A DNA stretch of 64,000 nt, taken from the NCBI RefSeq assembly GCF_002435945.1, contig NZ_DIXC01000014.1:15265-79264 (forward strand), written 5' to 3'. Shown one piece after another: positions 18,607 to 27,161 of the stretch (position 1 is the stretch's first letter; each line of letters starts with the position of its first letter). Source of the stretch: Mesotoga sp. UBA6090 (GTDB lineage Bacteria; Thermotogota; Thermotogae; Petrotogales; Kosmotogaceae). The notes beneath the pieces were generated by a model. It saw only the letters and a list, made by a program, of their open reading frames with translations. It had not been told where the DNA came from and ran no database searches. The position numbers and the translations under genes are program-made.

Positions 18607-19269
18607 TTGGAGCATCAGTACGATCGAAGAAAACTGGAGCAGGAGTTTGACAACCTTCCTGAGGCTTCCCCGATAGCAGACATCGACCCATTCAAGGGAG
18701 ACATAATTGCTATGGTTGGGGCGCTTGCACTCGACTATCTTGAGCTAGGTTTGGAAGACACTTTGCTGGACATTGGAACGGGTCGGGGAAGATGGGCTGT
18801 GGCTGCGAGTCCTTACTGCAAGAAAGTAATTGGAATCGATATAAGCAGAAGGATGTTGGAGGATGCCAGAATAAATGTGGCCAGTTCTGGTGTCGAAAAC
18901 GTTGAATTCTTCAGGGGCTCCTTTGAGGACCCTTGTGAAGAGACGGATGTTTTTCGGCAAAATGTGAATAAGGTCGTCGCAATCTATTCTCTTCACCATC
19001 TTACTGATCCGATGAAGAAGGAGGCCGTCTCTGGGTTGGCTGAAATGCTCGTGAGACCTGGGAGAATCGTTATAGGTGATATCATGTGGTTTGACGATCC
19101 GGGTAAGCACAAAGATGCGTGGGACAAAGTATATTTTGACGACAACGAAACAGATCACCCGGCGAGCATTTCATTTATGAGAGAAGTTTTCGAGGCCTCC
19201 GGCGCGAGTGAAATCGAGATTCTTCAGGTCCATCCGCTAGTGGGGTTGATAAGTGCAACCTTTCTCTAG
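18607..19269 (+). CDS. Class I SAM-dependent methyltransferase
   Basis: 220 residues. SAM-binding motif I is LLDIGTGRGRWAVAA, motif II is VIGIDISRRML, motif IV is the VVAIYSLHHL stretch and a later GRIVIGDIMWFD segment forms the next strand. The overall form is that of small-molecule methyltransferases of the UbiE/COQ5 type rather than DNA or rRNA enzymes. TTG start 7 bases after GAGGTG; no ATG lies near it. It appears monocistronic with its own promoter. The substrate is unknown. Confidence 0.8.
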   Translation: MEHQYDRRKLEQEFDNLPEASPIADIDPFKGDIIAMVGALALDYLELGLEDTLLDIGTGRGRWAVAASPYCKKVIGIDISRRMLEDARINVASSGVENVEFFRGSFEDPCEETDVFRQNVNKVVAIYSLHHLTDPMKKEAVSGLAEMLVRPGRIVIGDIMWFDDPGKHKDAWDKVYFDDNETDHPASISFMREVFEASGASEIEILQVHPLVGLISATFL

Positions 19270-19481
19270 AATGATTCATGGCAAGTATGAGATGATTAGC
19301 AACCTGTCTACTGGCGATAGTTCATAAAGAGACTGTTACTGTCTGAAGTGCTCCGCTCGATTTGCAGCTAAGCTTTCCTGACTTTTCGGCAATAAGAGTA
19401 CTTCAGGACTCGAAGTCTTCGGCTTTCTTCTGCAGACTCCTATGCAAGCCCTTATTGAAGAGCAATGATGGTGATAAAAGG

Positions 19482-20486
19482 CTACTCTTTGGTAGTAACC
19501 TTCGTTCCGTACACCCCAGCTCCGGGATCAAATCCCCTCTTTCGGGCTATCTCTTCCACGGTCTTCTGAAGGACATTCATCATGGGAATCGACGCAAGCA
19601 CCTCATCGAGGCCCTCGGAAACGTATACGGTCTCAACGCTCTCGTTGTTTGAGTTAGAAAGAGTTATCAAGTCACACTTGTCCGAAATGTCGCTGTGAAG
19701 TTCCTGCATTAAGTCGTGAGTGGCTCCGGTTGGATTCAAGGTAAGTACAACGGGTCTGTCTATCAAAAGCTCAACCGGGCCATGCCTGAAAGCAGCACCT
19801 GTGTAGAATATCAAGCTCATTTTCGCAACTTCAGCAAACATTAGTCTTGCCATCCTGCCTACCCCGATTCCAAATCCTCTGGCCACAAGTATCCTCTCCC
19901 TCTTTTCAGAGAGGAGAGTCGCGAGCCATGAAACATCAAGTGCAAGAGCTTCTTCCATCCTGGAAGGCAATTTAGAGAAGTCAATCTGCCTGGCCGTCTT
20001 AGAAGCTGCGATTATCAGCATCAAAACAATGCTATTCACAAAGGTCTTTGTGGCTCCCATAGATCTCTCATTACCCGCATTGAGAAGGAAAACTCTCTCA
20101 TCAGGGAAATTTCTTGACGCACTACTCCGGCTGTTGTTTGTTATTATGGCCATCCTCCGTACAAGAGCCCTGTTGTCCTCGATGAACCTAATCAGTTCGG
20201 CGCTCTCTCCAGACTGGCTTATTAAGAAGATTGTCGTATACTTCTTGATTAGTTCTGTAAATGAATAAGCGATTATCTCAGACAACTCCGAGCTTACTGC
20301 GTCGATACCGGAGGACCTGAGAAAGGAAGCGGCCACTTCTGCAGCGTGGAAAGACGCCCCCATTCCGGTGAATAACACTTTGTCAAAGTCCAGTCCCTCT
20401 GCTCTTGCGGATAAAACGTCGGATGTTGAAATCAGCTTTCTGACTGCTTCGGGTTGTTCCAACATATCCATCATGAATTTCGACAT
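19482..20486 (-). CDS. SIS-domain sugar-phosphate isomerase/deaminase (GlmS C-terminal-like)
   Basis: 334 residues with two SIS domains and no glutaminase domain. The first has LFTGMGASFHAAEVAASFL and the phosphosugar-binding FLISQSGESAELIRFI. Then come SMGATKTFVNSI and, in the second, AAFRHGPVELLIDRP. The C-terminus GVYGTKVTTKE fits the GlmS-type tail. Such stand-alone proteins are typically glucosamine-6-phosphate deaminases or fructosamine-6-phosphate deglycases (AgaS/FrlB type). It is convergent with the methyltransferase gene; about 210 non-coding bases separate them. The exact sugar cannot be assigned. Confidence 0.8.
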   Translation of the reverse strand: MSKFMMDMLEQPEAVRKLISTSDVLSARAEGLDFDKVLFTGMGASFHAAEVAASFLRSSGIDAVSSELSEIIAYSFTELIKKYTTIFLISQSGESAELIRFIEDNRALVRRMAIITNNSRSSASRNFPDERVFLLNAGNERSMGATKTFVNSIVLMLIIAASKTARQIDFSKLPSRMEEALALDVSWLATLLSEKRERILVARGFGIGVGRMARLMFAEVAKMSLIFYTGAAFRHGPVELLIDRPVVLTLNPTGATHDLMQELHSDISDKCDLITLSNSNNESVETVYVSEGLDEVLASIPMMNVLQKTVEEIARKRGFDPGAGVYGTKVTTKE

Positions 20487-20572
20487 TCAGACCATCCCTT
20501 CTTCAAATAATTCATTGATCCCGCCATCGTGTTTGGCTCTCCTTTATGAGTTTATCATCAAAGGGCAGGGTT

Positions 20573-20602
20573 TTGACTAACTGCCCTAATCGGTGCCATA
20601 AT
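20573..20602 (+). promoter_or_regulatory. Promoter of the alpha/beta hydrolase gene
   Basis: TTGACT (20573-20578), an 18-base spacer and CATAAT (20597-20602), followed by GGAGGTGAAG and ATG at 20621. Confidence 0.6.
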
Positions 20603-20620
20603 CATTACGGAGGTGAAGAT

Positions 20621-21430
20621 ATGTCACTATTCAAAACAACGGATGGCACACAGATCTATTTTGAAGAACATGGAAATGAGAAGAATTCACCTCTTCTCAT
20701 ACTAAACGGCATTATGATGTCAACGCCATCATGGGCGGGTTTCATCTCGGGTTTCACTAAGCATTTCAGGCTGATCTTGATGGATTTCAGAGATCAGGGC
20801 CGGTCAGAAAGAAAGGACCTGCAATACCACATCTCCGTTCACAAGAGTGATGTTGTTGATCTTCTAGATCACCTGAAAATTGCTCAAGCAAACATAGTTG
20901 GCCTTTCCTATGGCGGACAGGTCGCTGAAATGCTGGCTATTGCCAATCCTGACAGAGTCAAATCATTAGTGCTTGCAAACACTCCGGCTAGGATCTCACC
21001 TTATCTCGCAGAACTAGGTGAAGCATGGAAAGAAGCGGCCGAGCTTTTCGACGGCGAGCGATTTTTCAAACTGGCAATACCTTTCATCTACTCAGATTAC
21101 TTCTACAATCGAAACCTTGCATGGCTGAAGGAGCGTCAGAAGATGTTCAAATCAACACTCAACAGAGAATGGTTTGAAGGATTCATAAGACTTATCTCTT
21201 CAAATCCTGATTTCAACGTTCTGGATGAACTAGATGAGATTCAGTGCCCGACGCTACTTCTTGGCGCCGATCGGGACATCATTACTCCGATAGAAGAGAT
21301 GAAAATGATCCATGAAAGAGTCAGAAACTCAGAATTTCTTATTATAAAGGATGCCGGTCACGGAGCTTTCCTTGAAAAGTCGGAAGAGTTTATGACGGCA
21401 ATTATCGGCTTCGTACTCAAAAATTGTTAG
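20621..21430 (+). CDS. Alpha/beta hydrolase
   Basis: About 269 residues, cytoplasmic, with no signal peptide. The nucleophile elbow is GLSYGG (Ser), the acid is in GADRDIITP and the catalytic His is in DAGHGAF, so the triad is complete. The oxyanion segment reads LNGIMMSTPSW. ATG 20621 is fixed by GGAGGTG immediately upstream, not by the earlier in-frame start at 20546. It has its own promoter and is followed by a gap of about 170 bases containing a long palindrome before the acyl-CoA operon. It may be a lactonase, thioesterase or C-C bond hydrolase serving that operon; this is inference from position only. Confidence 0.8.
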   Translation: MSLFKTTDGTQIYFEEHGNEKNSPLLILNGIMMSTPSWAGFISGFTKHFRLILMDFRDQGRSERKDLQYHISVHKSDVVDLLDHLKIAQANIVGLSYGGQVAEMLAIANPDRVKSLVLANTPARISPYLAELGEAWKEAAELFDGERFFKLAIPFIYSDYFYNRNLAWLKERQKMFKSTLNREWFEGFIRLISSNPDFNVLDELDEIQCPTLLLGADRDIITPIEEMKMIHERVRNSEFLIIKDAGHGAFLEKSEEFMTAIIGFVLKNC

Positions 21431-21541
21431 AAAAAGTGACGATTTGGGAGTTATTCATCTTCATTCACCGATAATCATCAATAAACGGCATTAGTCGAAC
21501 TTAGCAACCGGATCAATTTAGTGTATTGTAAAAGTGAGAGA

Positions 21542-21573
21542 TGATTCATCTTTCATATATGAGAGGTGAATCA
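21542..21573. promoter_or_regulatory. 32-bp near-perfect palindrome, candidate operator of the acyl-CoA operon
   Basis: The arms TGATTCATCTTTCATA and TATGAGAGGTGAATCA match as inverted repeats at 14 of 16 positions with no spacer. It lies 30 bases before the TTG start of the FabH-like gene. The operon encodes a tandem TetR-type regulator, the likely binding protein. As RNA the two mismatches become G-U pairs, so it could also form a leader hairpin. Confidence 0.6.
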
Positions 21574-21602
21574 CGACACGCAAAGCATAAGGGGTGATCT
21601 TG

Positions 21603-22625
21603 TTGAGTTCAGTTCCGGTAATTGGTATAGCGGGGATCGGGACATACATACCTGAGACCTTCATGACTCCAGAGGAAATTGCCGAGGTAACAGGCATTCC
21701 GCAAGATGTAATTGAACTGAAATTTGGAGTGAAGAGAAGACTCGTTCCTGGTCCTGAAGAGACCACAAGCAATTTGGGAATCAAAGCGGCATTGAAAGCT
21801 CTTGAAAATGCCGGAACGGATCCCAAAGACCTTGATCTGATAATCTGGAACGGTGCACAGCATAAAGATTACCCATGCTGGCTGGCCGGGTTGAAGGTTG
21901 CTGACGAAATCGGTGCCAAAAACGCTTGGTCTTTTGATATGGAAGCGATGTGTGGATCTATGATGGCCGGCATTGACGTGGCGAAGAGTCTCATGATCGC
22001 TAGAGACGATGTTGATACTGTTCTGCTCGTGAGCGGCTACAGAAATGTGGACCTTATGAATCTTTCTGAGGCATCCACCTCATTCATGCTTGATGTAGGA
22101 GCGAGCGGAGCTGCTGTGGTTCTTAAGAAAAGCCATAATGAGAATGTCGTTCTATCTTCGGCGTTTAAGGGTGACGGATCATTCTCCGAGCTGTGTGTTG
22201 TTCCGGTAGGAGGAACTAAAAAGTGGCCTATGAGTCCCGAAGACACATTGAGTTATCATTTCTCCGTCCAAGGAGACACTGCAGAATTCAAGAAACGCCT
22301 TGGAGAGACTACAATGCCGAATTTCTACTGGGTAATTGGAGAGTCACTCAGAAAGAGCGGCTATTCTGAAAGTGATATCGATTATTTAGCAATTTTGCAT
22401 TTCAAAAGATCGGCTCATTTTGCAGTTCTTGAAGAGCTCGGGCTAAAGGAAGATCAGAGTACTTACCTTGATTACTACGGCCATCTTGGACAAAATGATC
22501 AGATTCTCTCGATTGAATTAGGGTTGAAAGAAGGGAAGATCAAAGATGGCGATGTGATCGTTATGGTAGGTGCCGGATTAGGCTTCGTCTGGGCAGCGAC
22601 GACAGTAAAATGGGGCAAGAATTAG
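21603..22625 (+). CDS. 3-oxoacyl-ACP synthase III (FabH)-like condensing enzyme
   Basis: About 340 residues with a thiolase fold of the FabH/HMG-CoA-synthase branch. The N-terminal GIAGIGTYIPETFMTPEEIA block is typical. The nucleophile is Cys117 (Cys120 when counted from the GTG at 21594) in MEAMCGSMMAGID, and a histidine lies in AILHFKRSAH. The asparagine normally found in a GNTS block is replaced in YYGHLGQND, so the triad differs from housekeeping FabH. TTG 21603 is chosen because AAGGGGTG ends at about 21596. Position at the head of an operon with dehydrogenase, CoA-transferase and thiolase suggests action on a CoA-bound short acyl chain rather than bulk fatty-acid synthesis. Confidence 0.75.
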   Translation: MSSVPVIGIAGIGTYIPETFMTPEEIAEVTGIPQDVIELKFGVKRRLVPGPEETTSNLGIKAALKALENAGTDPKDLDLIIWNGAQHKDYPCWLAGLKVADEIGAKNAWSFDMEAMCGSMMAGIDVAKSLMIARDDVDTVLLVSGYRNVDLMNLSEASTSFMLDVGASGAAVVLKKSHNENVVLSSAFKGDGSFSELCVVPVGGTKKWPMSPEDTLSYHFSVQGDTAEFKKRLGETTMPNFYWVIGESLRKSGYSESDIDYLAILHFKRSAHFAVLEELGLKEDQSTYLDYYGHLGQNDQILSIELGLKEGKIKDGDVIVMVGAGLGFVWAATTVKWGKN

Positions 22626-22636
22626 GAGGCGAAAAG

Positions 22637-23383
22637 GTGAGAATGGAAGGTAAAGTCGTCATCATAACTGGTGGCGCGAGTGGACTGGGTAAAGCGGCAG
22701 TCGAAAAGTTTGCCCGTGAAGGCGCGATTGTCTACGCCTGCGATATGGACGTCGAAGGATTGGATAATCTGAAGAAGGAATTTTCCGAGCTTCCGGGCAA
22801 GGTAATTCCAAAAAAACTAAACGTGACAGATAGGCCTGCTATAGCTGAACTTATAGGTGAAATCAAAAGCGAATTTGGCCGCATCGATGGGCTTATTAAT
22901 AATGCTGGAGTGACTAGAGACGCCCTGATCCAGAGAATGTCCGAAGAAGATTGGGACATGGTTATCAACGTCAATTTGAAAGGTGTTTTCAACATGACGC
23001 AGGCGGTTGCTCCGGTCATGATAGATCAGGGTTATGGTTCGATTGTCAACACTTCATCGATTGTCGGCGTGTACGGAAATATTGGTCAGTCTAACTACTC
23101 CGCTTCAAAGGGAGGAGTTATTGCAATGACTAAGACGTGGGCTAAAGAGTTGACAAGAAAGGGTGCGAAGATCAGGGTAAACGCCGTGGCACCGGGTTTC
23201 ATAAAGACGCCTATGACTGAGAAAATACCGGAGAAGATACTGACGGCGCTCGAAGAGAAGATTCCTCTTAAGAGAATGGGACTCCCTGAAGAGATTGCGA
23301 ATGTCTACTTCTTCTTGATTTCCGATGAGTCGAGTTATTTGACCGGTCAGGTAATTGGCGTCGACGGGGGCCTCGTAATTTGA
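22637..23383 (+). CDS. Short-chain dehydrogenase/reductase (FabG-like)
   Basis: About 248 residues, classical SDR. Cofactor motif TGGASGLG near the N-terminus, NNAG in the GRIDGLINNAGVTRD block, the catalytic Ser in VNTSSIVGVYG and YxxxK in SNYSASKGG. The C-terminal GQVIGVDGGLVI is typical of FabG and acetoacetyl-CoA reductases. GTG 22637 is preferred because AGGAGG (22624-22629) is 7 bases upstream. It overlaps the TetR gene by 4 bases (TTGA). Probable role: 3-oxoacyl-CoA/3-hydroxyacyl-CoA interconversion in this operon. Confidence 0.82.
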   Translation: MRMEGKVVIITGGASGLGKAAVEKFAREGAIVYACDMDVEGLDNLKKEFSELPGKVIPKKLNVTDRPAIAELIGEIKSEFGRIDGLINNAGVTRDALIQRMSEEDWDMVINVNLKGVFNMTQAVAPVMIDQGYGSIVNTSSIVGVYGNIGQSNYSASKGGVIAMTKTWAKELTRKGAKIRVNAVAPGFIKTPMTEKIPEKILTALEEKIPLKRMGLPEEIANVYFFLISDESSYLTGQVIGVDGGLVI

Positions 23384-24558
23384 AGGTCTCTCGAAGCGAG
23401 AGAACAAGACTACAGATTAAAGAGGCGGCTGAAGAGCTGTTCAGTCGCCTTGGTTTCGAAATGACCTCTGTCGCCAATATATGCAGAACCTGCGGACTGT
23501 CAAATGGAGCATTCTATAGACATTACACCGGTAAGGAACAGGTATTCAAAGAGATTGTCCAGGATATCAAGAGCAGATTCGAGTCCGCCTCTACTTCGGT
23601 CATGGGACACACTATAGAAGAGAAGCTGTATAACCTTTACAGAACGGTCTTTGATATTCTTTGGGAATCTCGAAGGAAGTTCATTGCCTTTCATGAGGCC
23701 GAGTACAGGTTTCCGGATGTGGAAAGCTCCGTTGACAAAACCTACAAAGAAGCCTTTCTCTCAACTGTCCTGGACGATAGATCTCCCCTTTCAATGCCTG
23801 AACTGTGGTTTCTTATTGGAAGCTCGCGGTTTGCCGCTATTTACTGGATCATTTATAACGATACAAGGGTGCCCGATTCGACAGTCCAATCTCTCGTCGA
23901 CTTTACCCTCAATGGTTTTGTGAAGTCTGAAGAGTTGGATGGGAGGTCTCTGGATTTTACTCTAGATAGAGTTAGAGTAAACGGTGAAGGAAAGGCTAAA
24001 GAAGTTATCCTTTTGGCTGCAGAGAAACTAATGGGAGAGAAGGGATATTTCGGCACGTCAATATATGACATCACTAGCAAGGCGGGCTACGGTCAGGGAA
24101 CGTTCTATCTTCATTTTGAAAGTAAGGGGAAGCTACTTCAAGAGCTTGTCTATCAGGCGAACAGGAGTCTAAGAAGAACGATGAGAGACGCGGTCTCCGG
24201 TGTTGAAGGCAGGTTAAACAAAGAGATTAGATCCTTTAAGGCGTTTTTGCTCTTCATGGATGTTCACAAGGAGCTCTATAACATAGTACGTGAATCTGAG
24301 TTTGTACAACCCGAGACTGGCCGTTTCTACTATGAAAGGCTTCTTACATCGTATATTAGCGCTCTTGAAGAAGCAAGGTTGAAGGATGAGATTAAACCGA
24401 TAGACTCTCGAGATCTGGGAGTCTTCCTCATGGGAATAGGACACTTCATGGGGCTTGATCTTCTTTTCAAATTGAAGAAAGACTACGAAAAATGGAACGA
24501 GTATTTGTTAGAACTGGCTTCTCTTATGGTGAAAGGTTATGGAGGTGCTTTTAGTTGA
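23380..24558 (+). CDS. Transcriptional regulator with two tandem TetR domains
   Basis: 392 residues, about twice the usual TetR length. The first TetR DNA-binding domain spans residues 8-60 (QIKEAAEELFSRLGFEMTSV, then GLSNGAFYRHYTGKE) and is followed by a ligand-type helical region to about 200. A second complete HTH begins near 204 (LLAAEKLMGEKGYFGTSIYD, then GYGQGTFYLHFESKG) with its own helical C-terminal region. The frame is continuous, with no start site between the halves. It starts at TTG within TTGA and ends in another TTGA junction, so it is translationally coupled on both sides. It probably controls its own operon through the palindrome at 21542-21573. Confidence 0.85.
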   Translation: MKVSRSERTRLQIKEAAEELFSRLGFEMTSVANICRTCGLSNGAFYRHYTGKEQVFKEIVQDIKSRFESASTSVMGHTIEEKLYNLYRTVFDILWESRRKFIAFHEAEYRFPDVESSVDKTYKEAFLSTVLDDRSPLSMPELWFLIGSSRFAAIYWIIYNDTRVPDSTVQSLVDFTLNGFVKSEELDGRSLDFTLDRVRVNGEGKAKEVILLAAEKLMGEKGYFGTSIYDITSKAGYGQGTFYLHFESKGKLLQELVYQANRSLRRTMRDAVSGVEGRLNKEIRSFKAFLLFMDVHKELYNIVRESEFVQPETGRFYYERLLTSYISALEEARLKDEIKPIDSRDLGVFLMGIGHFMGLDLLFKLKKDYEKWNEYLLELASLMVKGYGGAFS

Positions 24559-25853
24559 ACTGGAATGATGAATACAGAAAGAAGAAGATATCGATTGAGG
24601 AAGGTTTGAGGAACATTAAGTCTGGAACAAAGATTGTGACAAGCATGGCAGCAATGGAAGCTCAGGGTCTTCTGAAGAACCTCCACAGGGTTGAGAACGT
24701 AGAGAATGTAGCCGTTGCGACTTGTTTGAATATTGGAGAGTATCCGTTCTTCGTCAATAAAGAATATGAAGGCAGATTTCTGAACGAGTCCTGGTTCCAT
24801 TCGGTGGGCGCTAGGAAGGCAGTCAGCAGCGATCTTAGGACAGTGACATACATCCCGAACAATCTTCATACTGCTGGCGTTGAGCGAATTATGGCAAACA
24901 AACCCGATATATTCTGGGGTGTTGCCTCACCAATGGACAGAAATGGATACATGACCGTTTCATTGTCGACAGTTTATGAAAGAGATATGGTAGAGAACGC
25001 GAAGATGGTAATTCTGGAAGTAAATGAGAAAGCGCCGAAGACTCATGGAGACACTCACGTTCACATAAGTGAGGTCGATTATGTGATAGAAAACACTTTT
25101 GACATTCCTGAACTGCCGGACACTGAACCATCGGAGATTGAAATGAACATCGCGGGACATATTTCTTCGCTTGTTGTAGATGGAGCAACTTTGCAGATTG
25201 GAATCGGAGGGATTCCGAACGCCGTTGCAAGACTTATGGAAGATAAGCACGATCTCGGAATTCACACCGAAATGTTTACTGAGTCGATGATTCACCTGTT
25301 CGAAAGGGGAGCAATAACAAATAAGAAGAAGAGTCTCTGGCCGGGAAAGTTCATAGCGACTTTTGCACTCGGGACAAAGGAAATGTATTCTTTCATTGAA
25401 GACAACCCTGGTGTGCTTCTGCTTAGAGGCAACTATGTCAACGATCCGTACGTTGTCGCGCAGAATGACAACATGGTCTCTATAAATACGGCCATCTCTG
25501 TCGATCTCACAGGGCAGGTATGTTCCGAAGCAATTGGAGCTCGGCACTATAGCGGTACCGGAGGACAACTAGACACTCATAGAGGTGCCTCCATGGCTAA
25601 GAATGGAAAGGGAATCATCGCACTTAGATCGACTGCAAAGAAAGGAACCGTCTCAACAATCGTTCCGCTTCTTCCGCTTGGCTCGCCGGTTACCGTTCCA
25701 AGACAGGATACTGATTATGTTGTAACCGAGTTTGGGATTGCCAGGCTTAAAGGTCTCAACGTATTCCAGAGAGTAGAAGCCTTGCTGAATGTTTCTCATC
25801 CGGACTTCAGATCAGAGCTAAGAAAACAAGCTTGCGACATTGGATTAATATAG
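24555..25853 (+). CDS. Acetyl-CoA hydrolase/CoA-transferase family protein (4-hydroxybutyrate/butyryl-CoA:acetate type)
   Basis: 432 residues. Moves CoA between acetate and another carboxylate. Family blocks are clear: GTKIVTSMAAMEAQG, IEMNIAGHISSLVVDGATLQ, IGIGGIPNAVARLM, and GIHTEM with Glu239, the position of the catalytic glutamate in this family. Later blocks are LTGQVCSEAIGARHYSGTGG and VPRQDTDYVVTEFGIA. TTG start in the TTGA overlap with the TetR gene. The thiolase starts 11 bases after its stop. In this setting it would activate an imported acid to its CoA ester using acetyl-CoA, or release the acid at the end of a synthetic route. Confidence 0.85.
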   Translation: MNWNDEYRKKKISIEEGLRNIKSGTKIVTSMAAMEAQGLLKNLHRVENVENVAVATCLNIGEYPFFVNKEYEGRFLNESWFHSVGARKAVSSDLRTVTYIPNNLHTAGVERIMANKPDIFWGVASPMDRNGYMTVSLSTVYERDMVENAKMVILEVNEKAPKTHGDTHVHISEVDYVIENTFDIPELPDTEPSEIEMNIAGHISSLVVDGATLQIGIGGIPNAVARLMEDKHDLGIHTEMFTESMIHLFERGAITNKKKSLWPGKFIATFALGTKEMYSFIEDNPGVLLLRGNYVNDPYVVAQNDNMVSINTAISVDLTGQVCSEAIGARHYSGTGGQLDTHRGASMAKNGKGIIALRSTAKKGTVSTIVPLLPLGSPVTVPRQDTDYVVTEFGIARLKGLNVFQRVEALLNVSHPDFRSELRKQACDIGLI

Positions 25854-25864
25854 GAGGTTTCTTG

Positions 25865-27064
25865 ATGAAAAAGGTCTTCATAGTTGGCGCAAAAAGGACT
25901 GCAATCGGCACTTTTGGAGGAACTCTGAAGGATGTACCGGCAGTGGATCTTGGAGTGACTGCTTCAAAAGCCGCGATAGAGCAGTCGAAGGTCGATCCCA
26001 AGAACATTGAAGAGACAATAATGGGCTGCATTCTAACTGCAAACCAGGGTATGGGACCCGGAAGGCAGGTATCTATTGGGGCAGGTGTTCCTATTGAGAG
26101 CCCGGCATACCTTGTTAACATGCTATGCGGTTCCGGGATGAAGTCAACAATGATCGGCGCTCAGGACATTCTTTTCGGTGAAGCTGATCTTGTCTTAACC
26201 GGCGGCATGGAAAACATGTCTATAAGTCCTTACATGCTTGACAGAGCCAGGTTCGGCTATAGGATGGGCAATGGTACGATTGTCGATCATATGATACGGG
26301 ATGGGCTTACGGATGTCTTCAATGACTACCACATGGGAGTAACTGCCGAAAATCTAGCCGAGAAATACGGTATTAGCAGGCTTGAGCAGGACGAATTTGC
26401 ACTTGAAAGCCAGAACAGAGCCAAGGAAGCGATCGCGGCAGGAAGGTTCAAAGATGAAATCGCCCCTGTTGTGATCAAGGGAAGAAAGGGAGACGTCGTT
26501 TTCGATACCGATGAGCACCCAAGAGAAACGAGCATGGAGATTCTGGAAAAGCTAAGGCCCGCTTTCAAGAAGGATGGATCCGTTACGGCCGGGAATTCTT
26601 CGGGAATAAACGATGGGGCAAGCGCGACAGTCCTGGCGAGTGAAGAGGCAGTGGAAAAATTCGGGCTGAAGCCAATAGCAGAAATAGTTGCTTACGCGCA
26701 GGCCGGAGTAGACCCCGCATTTATGGGATACGGTCCAGTGCCCGCCGTTGAGAAGGCTCTGAAAAAAGCGTCCTTGGATATCAAAGCCATCGATCTTATC
26801 GAGCTAAATGAAGCCTTTGCTTCTCAATCGCTATCAGTCTTGAAGGGCCTTATGGAGATCTACGGAGTTTCAAAAGAATGGCTTCTTGAAAGGACAAATG
26901 TCAATGGAGGAGCGATTGCGCTTGGACACCCAATTGGTGCATCAGGAAACAGAATAATCGTTACTCTTCTCCACTTAATGGAAAAGAGAAATCTAGAATT
27001 TGGTCTTGCTTCTCTGTGCATTGGCGGCGGGATGGGAACCGCAGTAGTAGTAAAGAGAGTCTAA
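25865..27064 (+). CDS. Acetyl-CoA C-acetyltransferase / 3-ketoacyl-CoA thiolase
   Basis: 399 residues. The catalytic triad is intact: Cys88 in NMLCGSGMKS, His355 in GGAIALGHPIGASG and Cys385 in SLCIGGGMG. Length and blocks match biosynthetic and degradative thiolases (AtoB/ThlA type). ATG 25865 is chosen because AGGAGGT lies 6 bases upstream. With the CoA-transferase and the SDR it could cleave a 3-oxoacyl-CoA to acetyl-CoA. The LIV-type transporter genes follow after about 97 bases. Confidence 0.92.
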   Translation: MKKVFIVGAKRTAIGTFGGTLKDVPAVDLGVTASKAAIEQSKVDPKNIEETIMGCILTANQGMGPGRQVSIGAGVPIESPAYLVNMLCGSGMKSTMIGAQDILFGEADLVLTGGMENMSISPYMLDRARFGYRMGNGTIVDHMIRDGLTDVFNDYHMGVTAENLAEKYGISRLEQDEFALESQNRAKEAIAAGRFKDEIAPVVIKGRKGDVVFDTDEHPRETSMEILEKLRPAFKKDGSVTAGNSSGINDGASATVLASEEAVEKFGLKPIAEIVAYAQAGVDPAFMGYGPVPAVEKALKKASLDIKAIDLIELNEAFASQSLSVLKGLMEIYGVSKEWLLERTNVNGGAIALGHPIGASGNRIIVTLLHLMEKRNLEFGLASLCIGGGMGTAVVVKRV

Positions 27065-27161
27065 TCTCTTGCAGATCTTGAATACTGCTTTTCTGTAATG
27101 AAGTCTAGATGTACTAGTGCACCAGAAATCATTATGAACAACCTACGTAGGAGGTGGGAAA

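Noticed and set aside
24960..25568. 202-codon minus-strand frame in the CoA-transferase gene
   Set aside because: Antisense shadow of a gene with intact motifs.
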